Origin: Celerinatantimonas yamalensis
GTDB taxonomy: Bacteria; Pseudomonadota; Gammaproteobacteria; Enterobacterales; Celerinatantimonadaceae
DNA: 64,000 nt
NCBI RefSeq assembly: GCF_046054155.1
Contig: NZ_JBEQCT010000001.1
Span: 434,001-498,000 of the forward strand
Direction of reading: 5' to 3'
Part shown: piece by piece, positions 35,963-45,109 of the stretch
Layout of the letters: each line of letters begins with the position of its first letter
Numbering within the stretch: position 1 is the stretch's first letter
The notes under the pieces: model-generated
What the model was told of the DNA's origin: nothing
Databases searched by the model: none
Seen by the model: only the letters and a program-made list of their open reading frames with translations
Position numbers and translations under genes: made by a program

Positions 35963-36634
35963 CTAGCGAACGGGGCGTTTATGATGCTTTGCTGGACGAA
36001 CAGGTGATTGTCGTAACAGTGTCTCGATTTTCTCATCACGACTAATATCCAAAGTATCGCCTGGTTTAAGCGGTGCTAATTGCCAAGGGCCGATAGCCGC
36101 TCGAATTAATCGTAGTGTTGGTAACCCAACGGTAGCCGTCATTCTGCGCACTTGACGATTTTTCCCCTCGGTTAAAGTGATCGCAAGCCAACTGGTTGGA
36201 ATCGCCGCTCGAAAACGCACTGGGGGGTGGCGCTCCCATACATCCGGAGGGGGGATTCGTTTCACTTTGGCCGGTTGTGTTCGTCCATCTTTGAGTTCAA
36301 TCCCTTTTCGCAGCTGTTCCAGTGCTGCATCAGATGCTTCCCCTTCCACTTGTACCCAATAAGTTTTAGGCATTTTTTGCGATGGATTAGCCATGCAATG
36401 TTGCAGCGGCCCTGAATTGGTCAGTAGCAATAAGCCTTCACTGTCTCGGTCTAATCGTCCTGCAGCATAAACACCAGGCTCTTTAATATAGTCAGCTAGT
36501 GTCGCGCGTCCTTGATCATCACTAAACTGGCATAACACCAAATAAGGCTTATTTAACAAAATGACCCGTGTCGGTGCATCCAGTGGGCGAGACCGTAGCT
36601 TAGTGTGCTTTGATGTATATTGATTCTTTTTCAT
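35963..36634 (-). CDS. rluE: 23S rRNA pseudouridine synthase RluE
   Basis: A 223-residue RsuA/RluE-family synthase. AGRLDRDSEGLLLLTN carries the catalytic Asp, and KPYLVLCQFSD, EGKNRQVRRMTATVGLPTLRL and a basic C-terminal tail fit RluE, which modifies U2457 (E. coli numbering). There is no S4 domain, as expected for RluE. It lies 57 bp upstream of mnmA on the same strand and is divergent from icd, as in E. coli. Confidence 0.93.
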   Translation of the reverse strand: MKKNQYTSKHTKLRSRPLDAPTRVILLNKPYLVLCQFSDDQGRATLADYIKEPGVYAAGRLDRDSEGLLLLTNSGPLQHCMANPSQKMPKTYWVQVEGEASDAALEQLRKGIELKDGRTQPAKVKRIPPPDVWERHPPVRFRAAIPTSWLAITLTEGKNRQVRRMTATVGLPTLRLIRAAIGPWQLAPLKPGDTLDISRDEKIETLLRQSPVRPAKHHKRPVR

Positions 36635-36868
36635 AGGGCTATTGTATCAGAGCTTGGTCGCAGAATGACAAAATTGTCCTCGCAGACATCGTGTGATGTT
36701 ATATGCTTTCTGCAAATGTAGAAAATTTGTATTAAATTTGTCATTAAATAATAAGCCGCTTTGATAGCGACTATTCTCGATAGGGCTGCGATATCCAGTA
36801 TTGTGGATAATAACAATTGGATGGTTTGTTAGCTCTGTTCTTTCTATTTGAGAAATGAGGAGAGTTTC

Positions 36869-38125
36869 GTGAGTACTCAATTATCAATCCCAAATGATGG
36901 GCAAGCTATCACACTGGGCGAACAAGGTGAGCTGCATGTTCCTGACAATCCGATCATTCCATATATTGAAGGCGATGGGATTGGTGTTGATGTGACCCCC
37001 GCGATGCTCAAGGTTGTGAATGCTGCGGTATCGAAGGCTTACGCAAATCGTCGTAAAATTCATTGGATGGAAATTTATGCCGGTGAAAAATCGACCCAAA
37101 TTTACGGTGAAAATATTTGGCTTTCTGATGAAACATTACAAGCGATTCGTGACTATCATGTGGCAATTAAAGGTCCTCTGACAACGCCTGTAAGTGGCGG
37201 CATCCGCTCGTTAAATGTAGCTCTTCGCCAGCAATTAGATCTTTATATCTGTTTACGCCCAGTTCATTATTTTAAAGGTGTGCCGAGCCCGTTAAAACAT
37301 CCTGAAATGACCGATATGGTGATCTTTCGTGAAAATTCTGAAGATATTTATGCTGGGATTGAATGGGCAGCGGGTAGCGAATCAGTCAGTCAAGTCATCG
37401 ACTTTTTGCAACAATCGATGGGCGTCAGTGAAATTCGTTTCCCTGAGCAATGTGCGATTGGGATAAAACCGGTTTCAGAGCAAGGAAGTAAACGTTTAAT
37501 ACGAGCTGCATTTGACTATGCGATTCATAATGCACGGTCCTCGGTTACGTTAGTCCATAAAGGCAATATTATGAAATTCACGGAAGGAGCCTTTAAAGAC
37601 TGGGGGTATCAATTAGCCAAAGATGAATATGGTGCTGAAATGATCGGTGAAGGACCTTGGTGTCAGTTTCAAAATCCTCAAACTGGCGAGATGATTGTGG
37701 TTAAAGATGTTATTGCCGATGCCTTTTTACAGCAAATCTTACTGCGGCCATCTGACTATGATGTCGTGGCGACTTTAAACCTTAACGGCGATTATATCTC
37801 CGATGCGCTAGCCGCACAGGTTGGTGGGATTGGAATTGCGCCTGGAGCAAATATTGGCGATGGGATTGCATTGTTTGAGGCAACCCATGGCACAGCACCT
37901 AAATATGCAGGTCAAAATAAGGTAAATCCAGGTTCCATGATTCTTTCAGCACAGATGATGCTGGTGCACATGGGGTGGATTGAGGCAGCAGAGCTTGTAG
38001 AGCAGGGTGTTGAAAAAACGATCGCGGCGAAAACAGTAACCTATGACTTTGAACGAATGATGACAGGAGCAACGCTGCGTAGCTGCTCAGAATTTGCTGA
38101 TGATATCATTGCGCAAATGCCATAG
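36869..38125 (+). CDS. icd: NADP-dependent isocitrate dehydrogenase
   Basis: The 418-residue enzyme decarboxylates isocitrate to 2-oxoglutarate in the TCA cycle. NPIIPYIEGDGIGVDVTPAML, the substrate loop GGIRSLNVALRQ with the serine that AceK phosphorylates in E. coli, and DYISDALAAQVGGIGIAPGAN are diagnostic. The start is a GTG at 36869 preceded by GAGGAG; the frame runs seven codons further to a TTG that overlaps that site. It is divergent from rluE and shares a terminator with cspD. Confidence 0.97.
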   Translation: MSTQLSIPNDGQAITLGEQGELHVPDNPIIPYIEGDGIGVDVTPAMLKVVNAAVSKAYANRRKIHWMEIYAGEKSTQIYGENIWLSDETLQAIRDYHVAIKGPLTTPVSGGIRSLNVALRQQLDLYICLRPVHYFKGVPSPLKHPEMTDMVIFRENSEDIYAGIEWAAGSESVSQVIDFLQQSMGVSEIRFPEQCAIGIKPVSEQGSKRLIRAAFDYAIHNARSSVTLVHKGNIMKFTEGAFKDWGYQLAKDEYGAEMIGEGPWCQFQNPQTGEMIVVKDVIADAFLQQILLRPSDYDVVATLNLNGDYISDALAAQVGGIGIAPGANIGDGIALFEATHGTAPKYAGQNKVNPGSMILSAQMMLVHMGWIEAAELVEQGVEKTIAAKTVTYDFERMMTGATLRSCSEFADDIIAQMP

Positions 38126-38136
38126 CGTAACGCAAT

Positions 38137-38162
38137 AAAAACGGGCCTTTATTGAAGGCCCG
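38137..38162. terminator. Terminator between icd and cspD
   Basis: CGGGCCTT and AAGGCCCG form a strong stem. TTTTTATTG follows on the minus strand, so it terminates cspD and probably icd as well. Confidence 0.78.
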
Positions 38163-38192
38163 CAGTCAAATAAGACGTAAACGCGTTCAATA

Positions 38193-38408
38193 TTAATTGG
38201 TGCTATCGTCAAAGACAATGCTTGTAGCATGGCTACCTTTCGGGCCTTGTTGCGTTTCAAATTGAACGTGCTGGCCGGCTTTTAAGGTTCGATATCCGTC
38301 CATTTGGATCGTAGAATAATGAGCGAAGATATCTTCCCCCCCCTGATCAGGGCAAATGAACCCAAATCCCTTGGCATTATTAAACCATTTCACTGTTCCG
38401 GTTAGCAT
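38193..38408 (-). CDS. cspD: Cold-shock-like protein CspD
   Basis: A 71-residue single cold-shock domain with RNP1 (KGFGFI) and RNP2-like (DIFAHYS) motifs. It is closest to CspD, an inhibitor of DNA replication made in stationary phase, through FICPDQGGEDIFAHYSTIQ and MDGYRTLKAGQ. The location divergent from clpS-clpA is the standard CspD context, which separates it from CspA-type paralogues. It is shorter at the C-terminus than E. coli CspD (74). Confidence 0.94.
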   Translation of the reverse strand: MLTGTVKWFNNAKGFGFICPDQGGEDIFAHYSTIQMDGYRTLKAGQHVQFETQQGPKGSHATSIVFDDSTN

Positions 38409-38616
38409 ACGACATATCCCTATTTACTTGTGTTTTTAGCGATGAACTACCATCATAACCAAGGCAGATTGCACTTGATTACCATCTTGCTATGGTAACT
38501 TTACAATCTAGTAAAAAAGTACCATCAGTCAAGTATGAATTTTCAAATTTGCTGGCGTTGTCATTTTAAACTCGTTAATGTGGTGGATAGATATCTTTGA
38601 GGCTATAGTTTAGGTT

Positions 38617-38937
38617 ATGAGTAACAAGTCCGGCTGGTTGGATTTTGAGGAGCTAACCCGCACCAATAGTGAAACAAGGCTTAGGCCCCCATCACTTTAT
38701 AAAGTCGTATTAAATAATGATGATTATACCCCTATGGAATTTGTGGTTGAGGTTTTACAGCGTTTTTTTAATATGGATTTAGAAAAAGCAACTGAAGTGA
38801 TGTTGACGGTCCATTATCAAGGTAAAGGTATCTGTGGGGTTTTTACAGCAGAGGTTGCAGAAACAAAGGTAGTACAAGTAAATCAATATGCAAAAGAAAA
38901 TGAGCATCCCTTGTTATGTACTATGGAGAAAGCCTGA
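38617..38937 (+). CDS. clpS: ClpS adaptor of the ClpAP protease
   Basis: The 106-residue adaptor binds N-degron substrates and passes them to ClpA. YKVVLNNDDYTPMEFVVEVL with the conserved Asp/Asn pocket residues and the VHYQGKGICGVFTAEVAETK segment are intact. It lies 54 bp before clpA. The same neighbourhood has aat and bpt, which create the N-degrons ClpS reads. Confidence 0.97.
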   Translation: MSNKSGWLDFEELTRTNSETRLRPPSLYKVVLNNDDYTPMEFVVEVLQRFFNMDLEKATEVMLTVHYQGKGICGVFTAEVAETKVVQVNQYAKENEHPLLCTMEKA

Positions 38938-38991
38938 AAAAGTAGTGAATTAAATAATAATGATGTTAGGCCGGTTTGGTAGGAGTTAGCT

Positions 38992-41256
38992 ATGTTAAAC
39001 AAAGAACTCGAAGTCACTCTGAATAAGGCGTTCAAAGAGGCTCGCCTAAGAAATCATGAATTTATGACGGTTGAACATCTTTTGTATGCATTACTTGATA
39101 ATGGTGCAGCAAAAGAGGCATTAGAAGCATGCGGTGCGAATGTGAGTCAACTTCGGGATGATCTCAATAATTTTATTGAACAAACCACTCCTGTGATTTC
39201 GTCCAGTGATGCTGAACGGGAAACACAACCAACGCTTGGTTTTCAGCGGGTATTGCAACGAGCTGTTTTTCACGTGCAATCATCCGGTAGTCAGGAAGTT
39301 TCTGGTGCAAACGTACTTGTGGCTATTTTTAGCGAACAAGAGAGTCAGGCTGTCTACTTTTTGAAAAAATCTGATATTAATCGACTTGATGTTGTGAACT
39401 ATATTTCCCATGGGGTGCGTAAGGTCGATGGCGATGATGAGAACGAGAACCTTGTCGGAGGTCTGGACGAAGGTGAATCGATCTCCGAAGAGCAAAAGCA
39501 GTTGGATAATTTTGCGACAAATCTTAACCAACAAGTGCTTAATGATAAAATTGATCCGTTGATTGGCCGTGATAGTGAGCTTTCACGGACTATTCAAGTA
39601 TTGTGTCGTCGACGTAAGAATAATCCATTGTTAGTGGGTGAAGCAGGGGTTGGTAAAACCGCAATTGCTGAAGGTCTAGCCTACCGAATTGTTCATGGTG
39701 AAGTGCCTGATGTGATCAAAGGTGCAACTATTTATTCGTTAGATATTGGCGCGCTATTGGCGGGTACGAAGTATCGTGGTGACTTTGAAAAACGCTTCAA
39801 AACGTTGCTCAAACAACTGCAAGCGGCAGAAAATGCAATTTTGTTTATTGACGAAATTCATACCATTGTTGGAGCTGGAGCTGCCTCTGGTGGACAACTC
39901 GATGCAGCTAACTTAATCAAACCACTTCTTAGTAATGGCTTGCTTCGTTGCATGGGGTCGACAACTTATCAGGAATATAATCAAATTTTTGAGAAAGATA
40001 GAGCACTCGCCCGACGCTTCCAAAAAATTGATGTGGTGGAACCAAGTATTGATGATACCACTAAGATCTTAATGGGTTTAAAAAGCCGTTATGAAGCGCA
40101 CCATGATGTACGATATACCAATAAGGCCATTCGTAGCGCAGCTGAATTAGCCGCTAAATATATCAATGAACGGCACCTTCCGGATAAAGCGATTGATGTT
40201 ATTGATGAAGCGGGTGCAAATATGCGCATGCTGCCGATCAGCCGACGCAAAAAAACCATCGGGGTATCTGAGATTGAGTCAATTGTCGCTAAAATTGCAC
40301 GGATCCCTGAGCAGAAAGTATCTTCGTCAGATAGAGAAGTACTTAAAACTCTTGGTGAAACACTGAAAATGATGGTGTTTGGGCAGAATACGGCGATCAA
40401 TGTATTGGTCGATGCTATCCGTTTGAATCGCTCTGGGTTAGGGGCTGAAGGTAAGCCTGTGGGGTCATTCCTGTTTGCTGGTCCAACTGGGGTGGGGAAA
40501 ACAGAAGTCACTCAACAACTGGCTAAAGCGATGGGTGTTGAACTGGTTCGCTTTGATATGTCGGAATATATGGAACGTCATACGGTTTCTCGACTCATTG
40601 GTGCGCCTCCAGGATACGTTGGTTATGATCAAGGTGGTTTGTTAACGGATGCGGTACTCAAACACCCTCATTGTGTGGTGTTGCTAGATGAGATTGAGAA
40701 AGCGCACGAAGACGTCTTTAATCTGCTTTTGCAAGTGATGGACCATGGGACGTTAACTGATAATAATGGGCGCCATGCCGATTTTCGCAACGTCATCTTG
40801 GTGATGACAAGTAATGCAGGAGTTAAGGAGACTCAACGTAGCTCAATTGGCTTTAAACAGCAAGATCACCGTTATGATGCGATGGATGAGATCAATAAGA
40901 TCTTTCCTCCTGAGTTTCGTAACCGGCTTGACAGTATTATTTGGTTCAATGCTTTGGATGAAAATGTCATCGATCGTGTTGTAGATAAGTTTATTGTCGA
41001 ATTACAGGCGCAGTTGGATGCCACTGGTGTCTCACTTGAGGTAACAAACGATGCCCGGCAATGGTTAGCGAAAAAAGGTTATGATCCATTGATGGGGGCA
41101 CGACCGATGGCGCGCGTTATTCGAGAACAACTGCGCAAACCACTAGCCAATGAGATACTTTTTGGTCATTTAAACAAAGGCGGACATGTTGATGTCTCTG
41201 TTGATGGTGATGGTCTAAGCTTTGCTTACAATCATGTGGCTGAGGAGCAGGTATAA
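38992..41256 (+). CDS. clpA: ClpA, ATPase subunit of the ClpAP protease
   Basis: A 754-residue AAA+ unfoldase. The N-terminal Clp repeat domain spans about residues 1-145 and binds ClpS. The first AAA module has Walker A GEAGVGKT near residue 216 and FIDEIHTIVGAG. The second has GPTGVGKT near 497 and VVLLDEIEKAHEDVFN. The IGF-loop NAGVKETQRSSIGFK that docks ClpP is present. An acidic linker (DGDDENENLVGGLDEG) follows the N-domain. It is the second gene of the clpS-clpA unit and is followed by a strong terminator. Confidence 0.97.
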   Translation: MLNKELEVTLNKAFKEARLRNHEFMTVEHLLYALLDNGAAKEALEACGANVSQLRDDLNNFIEQTTPVISSSDAERETQPTLGFQRVLQRAVFHVQSSGSQEVSGANVLVAIFSEQESQAVYFLKKSDINRLDVVNYISHGVRKVDGDDENENLVGGLDEGESISEEQKQLDNFATNLNQQVLNDKIDPLIGRDSELSRTIQVLCRRRKNNPLLVGEAGVGKTAIAEGLAYRIVHGEVPDVIKGATIYSLDIGALLAGTKYRGDFEKRFKTLLKQLQAAENAILFIDEIHTIVGAGAASGGQLDAANLIKPLLSNGLLRCMGSTTYQEYNQIFEKDRALARRFQKIDVVEPSIDDTTKILMGLKSRYEAHHDVRYTNKAIRSAAELAAKYINERHLPDKAIDVIDEAGANMRMLPISRRKKTIGVSEIESIVAKIARIPEQKVSSSDREVLKTLGETLKMMVFGQNTAINVLVDAIRLNRSGLGAEGKPVGSFLFAGPTGVGKTEVTQQLAKAMGVELVRFDMSEYMERHTVSRLIGAPPGYVGYDQGGLLTDAVLKHPHCVVLLDEIEKAHEDVFNLLLQVMDHGTLTDNNGRHADFRNVILVMTSNAGVKETQRSSIGFKQQDHRYDAMDEINKIFPPEFRNRLDSIIWFNALDENVIDRVVDKFIVELQAQLDATGVSLEVTNDARQWLAKKGYDPLMGARPMARVIREQLRKPLANEILFGHLNKGGHVDVSVDGDGLSFAYNHVAEEQV

Positions 41257-41287
41257 TCTGTTTCTTGTGCACAAACTGATTGATTAA

Positions 41288-41321
41288 TAAAAAACCAGCT
41301 TGTCATAAGCTGGTTTTTTTT
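41288..41321. terminator. Bidirectional terminator between clpA and infA
   Basis: ACCAGCTT and AAGCTGGT form an 8-bp stem flanked by A-run and T-run, giving U-tracts in both directions between convergent genes. Confidence 0.88.
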
Positions 41322-41339
41322 GCATAGCGAAGCGGTGAC

Positions 41340-41558
41340 TTAGCGGGCACGGAATACAATACGTCCTTTCGACAGATCGTAAGGTGTCAGCTGTACAGTC
41401 ACTTTGTCGCCAGTTAAGATGCGAATATAGTTTTTACGCATTTTGCCAGAGATATGTGCAGTGACTACATGACCATTTTCCAGTTCTACTCGAAACATTG
41501 TATTAGGTAATGTATCTAGAACTGTGCCTTGCATTTCAATGTTGTCTTCTTTCGCCAT
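41340..41558 (-). CDS. infA: Translation initiation factor IF-1
   Basis: The 72-residue S1/OB-fold factor is nearly canonical: MAKEDNIEMQGTVLDTLPNT, ENGHVVTAHISGKMRKNYIRIL and DLSKGRIVFRAR. It binds the ribosomal A site during initiation. The frame is open 35 codons further upstream, but the ATG at 41558 is the family start. It lies 70 bp after bpt on the same strand. Confidence 0.97.
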   Translation of the reverse strand: MAKEDNIEMQGTVLDTLPNTMFRVELENGHVVTAHISGKMRKNYIRILTGDKVTVQLTPYDLSKGRIVFRAR

Positions 41559-41628
41559 GGTTCCTCGGTGAGTATGCTTCAAATTAAAACGCATCGAAGA
41601 ATGCCAGATTAACGGCCCTGTGTAAAGG

Positions 41629-42339
41629 TTATTCGTTGTTTTCCGCTTGCCATTGTTCTGCAATAAACCGTTGATGGGGGCGAAAATGTTGCTTGTATTT
41701 CATCTTTTGGCAGTTATCAATTTGGTAGCCTAAGTAGAGCCAATTTTTGCGTAACTGTTTTGCATAACTCAACTGCTTGAGAATTAGCCAAGTCCCTAGG
41801 GAGCGCTTCTCTTGGGTTGGATCAAAAAAACTGTACACAGCACTGAGCCCTTCAGATAGCCAATCAGTGATAGCAACTGCAACTAATTGGTGATCTAAAT
41901 AGGCGTGTAAAAACCGAGTCGGCTGCCAATCACTGTGAATAAAATCACGGTAATCATCATAGTTGTGATCTTTCATATCACCGTCATTATGGCGACTAGC
42001 TAAGTATTTTTTATACAGAATATACTGTTCTTGGGTAATACGGTCATACCATTGATAATGAAGGTCACTATTTTTACGCAGAATGCGTTTTTGACTGCGA
42101 GTAGGTAAAAATTGCAATGCATCTACCCGAAGTGACTGACAGCTTTGGCAATTGCGACAATGAGGGCGATAGACATCATTACCACTGCGGCGAAAGCCTA
42201 AATTAATAAGTTGTTGATAAGGTATTGTATTGTCATGGGAGTGTTCAGGCAGCATCGCAATCAGCTCTTGTGCTTGTTGATTGCTCAGATAAGGGCAAGG
42301 ATGTTCGGGGGTAACCCCCGCGATGAATGAATGATTCAT
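41629..42339 (-). CDS. bpt: Aspartate/glutamate leucyltransferase Bpt
   Basis: The 236-residue enzyme moves leucine from tRNA to N-terminal Asp or Glu, marking proteins for ClpS-ClpAP. The N-terminal domain has the cysteine-rich RPHCRNCQSCQSLRV, and the C-terminal GNAT-like domain has SAVYSFFDPTQEKRSLGTWLILKQL and LYLGYQIDNCQKMKYK, typical of the arginyl/leucyl transferase family. The ATG at 42339 overlaps the aat stop by 4 bp (ATGA). It was formerly labelled arginyltransferase (Ate), but bacterial homologues of this type use leucine. Confidence 0.94.
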   Translation of the reverse strand: MNHSFIAGVTPEHPCPYLSNQQAQELIAMLPEHSHDNTIPYQQLINLGFRRSGNDVYRPHCRNCQSCQSLRVDALQFLPTRSQKRILRKNSDLHYQWYDRITQEQYILYKKYLASRHNDGDMKDHNYDDYRDFIHSDWQPTRFLHAYLDHQLVAVAITDWLSEGLSAVYSFFDPTQEKRSLGTWLILKQLSYAKQLRKNWLYLGYQIDNCQKMKYKQHFRPHQRFIAEQWQAENNE

Positions 42340-43022
42340 AACTCTTGTGACTCCCAACAGTTTACATCAACTGCTTGATCACGATACTGGCGCAAGTAAT
42401 GCTTAAATTGGCGTCTTGGACAGTCTACGACGCCAAGGCTTTGTAGATGAGTTGTTGGCATTTGTGCATCAATAAGTTGTCCACCATGCTGGGCAAAATG
42501 ATGGGAAAATTGAATGAAGGCTAGCTTGGAGGCATTGGTTGCTCGGTGGAACATTGATTCACCACAAAATAATTGTCCGACACTGACGCCATATAATCCA
42601 CCAACCAGCTTATCGTCGTCCCAAACTTCAACAGAATGAGCGAATCCTTGGTGATGAAGCTCAATATATGCTTGTTGCATTTGTTTGGTAATCCAAGTGC
42701 CATCGTGGGGACGTATCGCACATTGGGCGATAATGCGCTCAAATTGAGAGTTCAGGGTAATGCGATACGGACATTTAGCCATCCATTTTTTCATGCTACG
42801 GCTGATATGTACATGCTCGGGTGAAATGACGGCTCTTATTTTAGGTGACCACCATAAAAGAGGCTGCGAATCATTATACCAAGGGAAAATACCATGACGA
42901 TAGGCACTGACTAAGCGCTGGCAGGACAGATCCCCACCCATTGCCAGTAATCCATCTGGATCATCAAGTGCTTGTTCTATATCTGGAAACCAATAATTAT
43001 CAGCTAGTACATGCAATTGCAT
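42336..43022 (-). CDS. aat: Leucyl/phenylalanyl-tRNA-protein transferase
   Basis: The 228-residue enzyme adds Leu or Phe to proteins with N-terminal Lys or Arg, the other branch of the bacterial N-degron pathway. WFPDIEQALDDPDGLLAMGGDLS, GIFPWYNDSQPLLWWSP, GLYGVSVGQLFCGESMFHRATNASK and DAQMPTTHLQSLG are family signatures. It is the first gene of the aat-bpt-infA operon, with clpA across a terminator. Confidence 0.97.
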   Translation of the reverse strand: MQLHVLADNYWFPDIEQALDDPDGLLAMGGDLSCQRLVSAYRHGIFPWYNDSQPLLWWSPKIRAVISPEHVHISRSMKKWMAKCPYRITLNSQFERIIAQCAIRPHDGTWITKQMQQAYIELHHQGFAHSVEVWDDDKLVGGLYGVSVGQLFCGESMFHRATNASKLAFIQFSHHFAQHGGQLIDAQMPTTHLQSLGVVDCPRRQFKHYLRQYRDQAVDVNCWESQEL

Positions 43023-43073
43023 CGTGATTCTCTTACACTTCTATATATCGCGAATGATTGAAGAGGTGACATT

Positions 43074-43544
43074 ATGGCTATTCGTGCTTGGTTCTTTATC
43101 ATTACCCTTATACTCAGTTGTCCAGCTTGGGCCAGTTATCAACGTAACGTTGCACGTCCTGTAGAGCAAGTAGTTTTTGGTCAGGTTGAATCTGTTCGCC
43201 ATATGAGTCAAGTCGAATCAAAGCAAATCCATTATAATCCGTGGAAAACTTTATTAGGTAGTGTTGTCGGAGGGGTCGTTGGTCATCAATTTGGTCGTGG
43301 TTGGGGGCGAGTTGTCGCGACTGGTGTTGGGGCCGTTGCTGGCGGCGCAATTGTCCAAAATACGCAACAACCCACATTGTCAACTACACGTTATCAATTA
43401 GTTGAGTTGTTGATTCGTACGGATGATAAACATCAATTAATTGATGTTATCCAAGATTATGATCCGCAGATGCCATTTAAACGAGGTCAAGACGTTCGCA
43501 TTCTCTATTTTAAAGATGGCGTTCGAGTCGATACTACCTATTAA
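43074..43544 (+). CDS. Glycine-zipper outer-membrane-type protein (SlyB/17-kDa antigen-like)
   Basis: The 156-residue protein has an N-terminal export signal (WFFIITLILSCPAWAS) and a glycine-zipper segment at about residues 62-95 (LLGSVVGGVVGHQFGRGWG, GVGAVAGGAIV) that can insert in the outer membrane. A C-terminal soluble part has the YDPQMPFKRGQDVRILYFKDGVRV ending. A cysteine at position 16 makes a weak lipobox (LILSC), while AWA|S would be a signal peptidase I site; which one is used is unclear. Homologues are envelope stress-related. It is divergent from aat. Confidence 0.82.
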   Translation: MAIRAWFFIITLILSCPAWASYQRNVARPVEQVVFGQVESVRHMSQVESKQIHYNPWKTLLGSVVGGVVGHQFGRGWGRVVATGVGAVAGGAIVQNTQQPTLSTTRYQLVELLIRTDDKHQLIDVIQDYDPQMPFKRGQDVRILYFKDGVRVDTTY

Positions 43545-43560
43545 TAACAGTGAGCAATAA

Positions 43561-43581
43561 GCCGAAGGGGGAAGCTTCGGC
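43561..43581. terminator. Hairpin between the glycine-zipper gene and trxB
   Basis: GCCGAAG and CTTCGGC pair in a 7-bp stem between convergent genes, with no strong U-run on either side. Confidence 0.45.
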
Positions 43582-43598
43582 ATACTCGGCATAAAGGG

Positions 43599-44552
43599 TT
43601 ACTTGAGCGCGTCCAAATAGCGTTCAGCATCTAGAGCGGCCATACATCCAGCGCCAGCAGAGGTAATCGCTTGACGATAGATGTGATCAGCGACATCGCC
43701 AGCGGCAAACACTCCAGAGACGCTTGTTGCTGTTGCATTCCCAGCACTACCCGAATGAATCTTAATATAGCCGTTGTTCATTTCTAACTGATCTTTAAAA
43801 ATGTCAGTGTTTGGTTGATGACCAATCGCAATAAATGTACCCATCACATCGAGATTAGAAATTTCTTCAGTGTGAGTGTCTTTGAGAGCAACACCTGTTA
43901 CGCCCATCTCATCGCCGAGTACTTCTTCAAGAGTTTTGTTCAGATGTAAAACCATATTGCCATTTTCAACTTTATCCATCATGCGATCACGCAAGATTTT
44001 CTCGCAGCGGAAAGTTTCACGACGGTGAATAACATGAACTTCGCTGGCAATGTTCGACAAGTAGAGCGCTTCTTCAACGGCCGTATTACCCCCACCGATT
44101 ACAGCAACTTTCTGATTGCGGTAAAAAAAACCGTCACAAGTTGCACATGCAGAGACCCCTTTCCCTTTGAAAGTTTCTTCTGAAGGTAAACCTAAATATT
44201 TCGCGGATGCACCAGTGGCAATAATCAGTGCATCACAGCTATATTGAGCACTATCACCGGTCAAGATCAGCGGTTTTTTGGAAAAATCGACCTTATTAAT
44301 GTGATCAAAGACAATATCTGTTTGGAACTTTTCAGCGTGTGCTTTCATGCGTTCCATCAACCCTGGGCCAGTCAGTCCTTCTGGATCGCCGGGCCAATTT
44401 TCCACCTCAGTTGTCGTTGTTAACTGTCCTCCCTGTTGGATTCCTGTGATAAGGGTCGGACTGAGGTTCGCGCGCGCAGCATAAACGGCTGCGGTGTACC
44501 CTGCTGGGCCTGAGCCTAAGATGATAAGCTGATGATGTTGAATATCAGTCAT
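43599..44552 (-). CDS. trxB: Thioredoxin-disulfide reductase
   Basis: A 317-residue NADPH-dependent flavoenzyme that reduces thioredoxin. It has the FAD motif ILGSGPAGYTAAVYAAR, the redox-active Cys136 and Cys139 (SACATCDGFF), the NADPH motif VIGGGNTAVEEALYL and the C-terminal GVFAAGDVAD. The frame extends eight codons upstream, but MTDIQHHQL at 44552 matches the family start. It is divergent from lrp across a 557-bp gap. Confidence 0.96.
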   Translation of the reverse strand: MTDIQHHQLIILGSGPAGYTAAVYAARANLSPTLITGIQQGGQLTTTTEVENWPGDPEGLTGPGLMERMKAHAEKFQTDIVFDHINKVDFSKKPLILTGDSAQYSCDALIIATGASAKYLGLPSEETFKGKGVSACATCDGFFYRNQKVAVIGGGNTAVEEALYLSNIASEVHVIHRRETFRCEKILRDRMMDKVENGNMVLHLNKTLEEVLGDEMGVTGVALKDTHTEEISNLDVMGTFIAIGHQPNTDIFKDQLEMNNGYIKIHSGSAGNATATSVSGVFAAGDVADHIYRQAITSAGAGCMAALDAERYLDALK

Positions 44553-45109
44553 GATGTTAGTTCCCATAATGATCAATTATAATTTACATATAATAGAGGA
44601 ATGTGTGCTGGGATCGAAACCTTTCTCTTAGACATTTTATATTTCGTCCTGGATTGAATAAAAATCACTCAATCTATGGCCAATAACAGGGTGTCTTTCG
44701 TGAGATATACAGAAATACCGGAAACTGTCGGATCTTCCAATAAACATGTTATTTACAGATAAATATGTTGTTTACGCTTGCGAAGAAGTGTTTTTTATGC
44801 AAGATTGTGGATATTGGTAAAACTTAGTTTTATCAAGGACCAATGGTCTCAATCAATCGACGATACTGATCACTAGTGATGCGACGAGGACGTCCAGCAC
44901 TATTCTTGAATATTGGCTTTTATCGGTAGCTGGTTTTTCGATCCTATGCGGGCATGCAAACACTCGCGAGTCATCGGCTTACTATCTATTATTAACTCAA
45001 TGTCAAAGGCACCAAAAAGTAAGTATCGAGGAATTGAGCCATTTGAACCGGAGGTTCCATAACAAAATAATTCGCAAAACAACATAATAATGGAAGTCAG
45101 GGTCAGCAC
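44553..45109. other. 557-bp trxB-lrp intergenic region without an intact gene
   Basis: No complete gene is supported. A minus-strand stretch at about 44837-44905 translates to SAGRPRRITSDQYRRLIETIG before a stop, looking like the end of a DNA-binding protein, but nothing continuous lies upstream of it. Regulatory sequences for trxB and lrp must lie here; none is unambiguous. Confidence 0.4.

Noticed and set aside
41559..41663. 35-residue N-terminal extension of IF-1
   Set aside because: IF-1 is 72 residues in the whole family and MAKEDN is the universal start.
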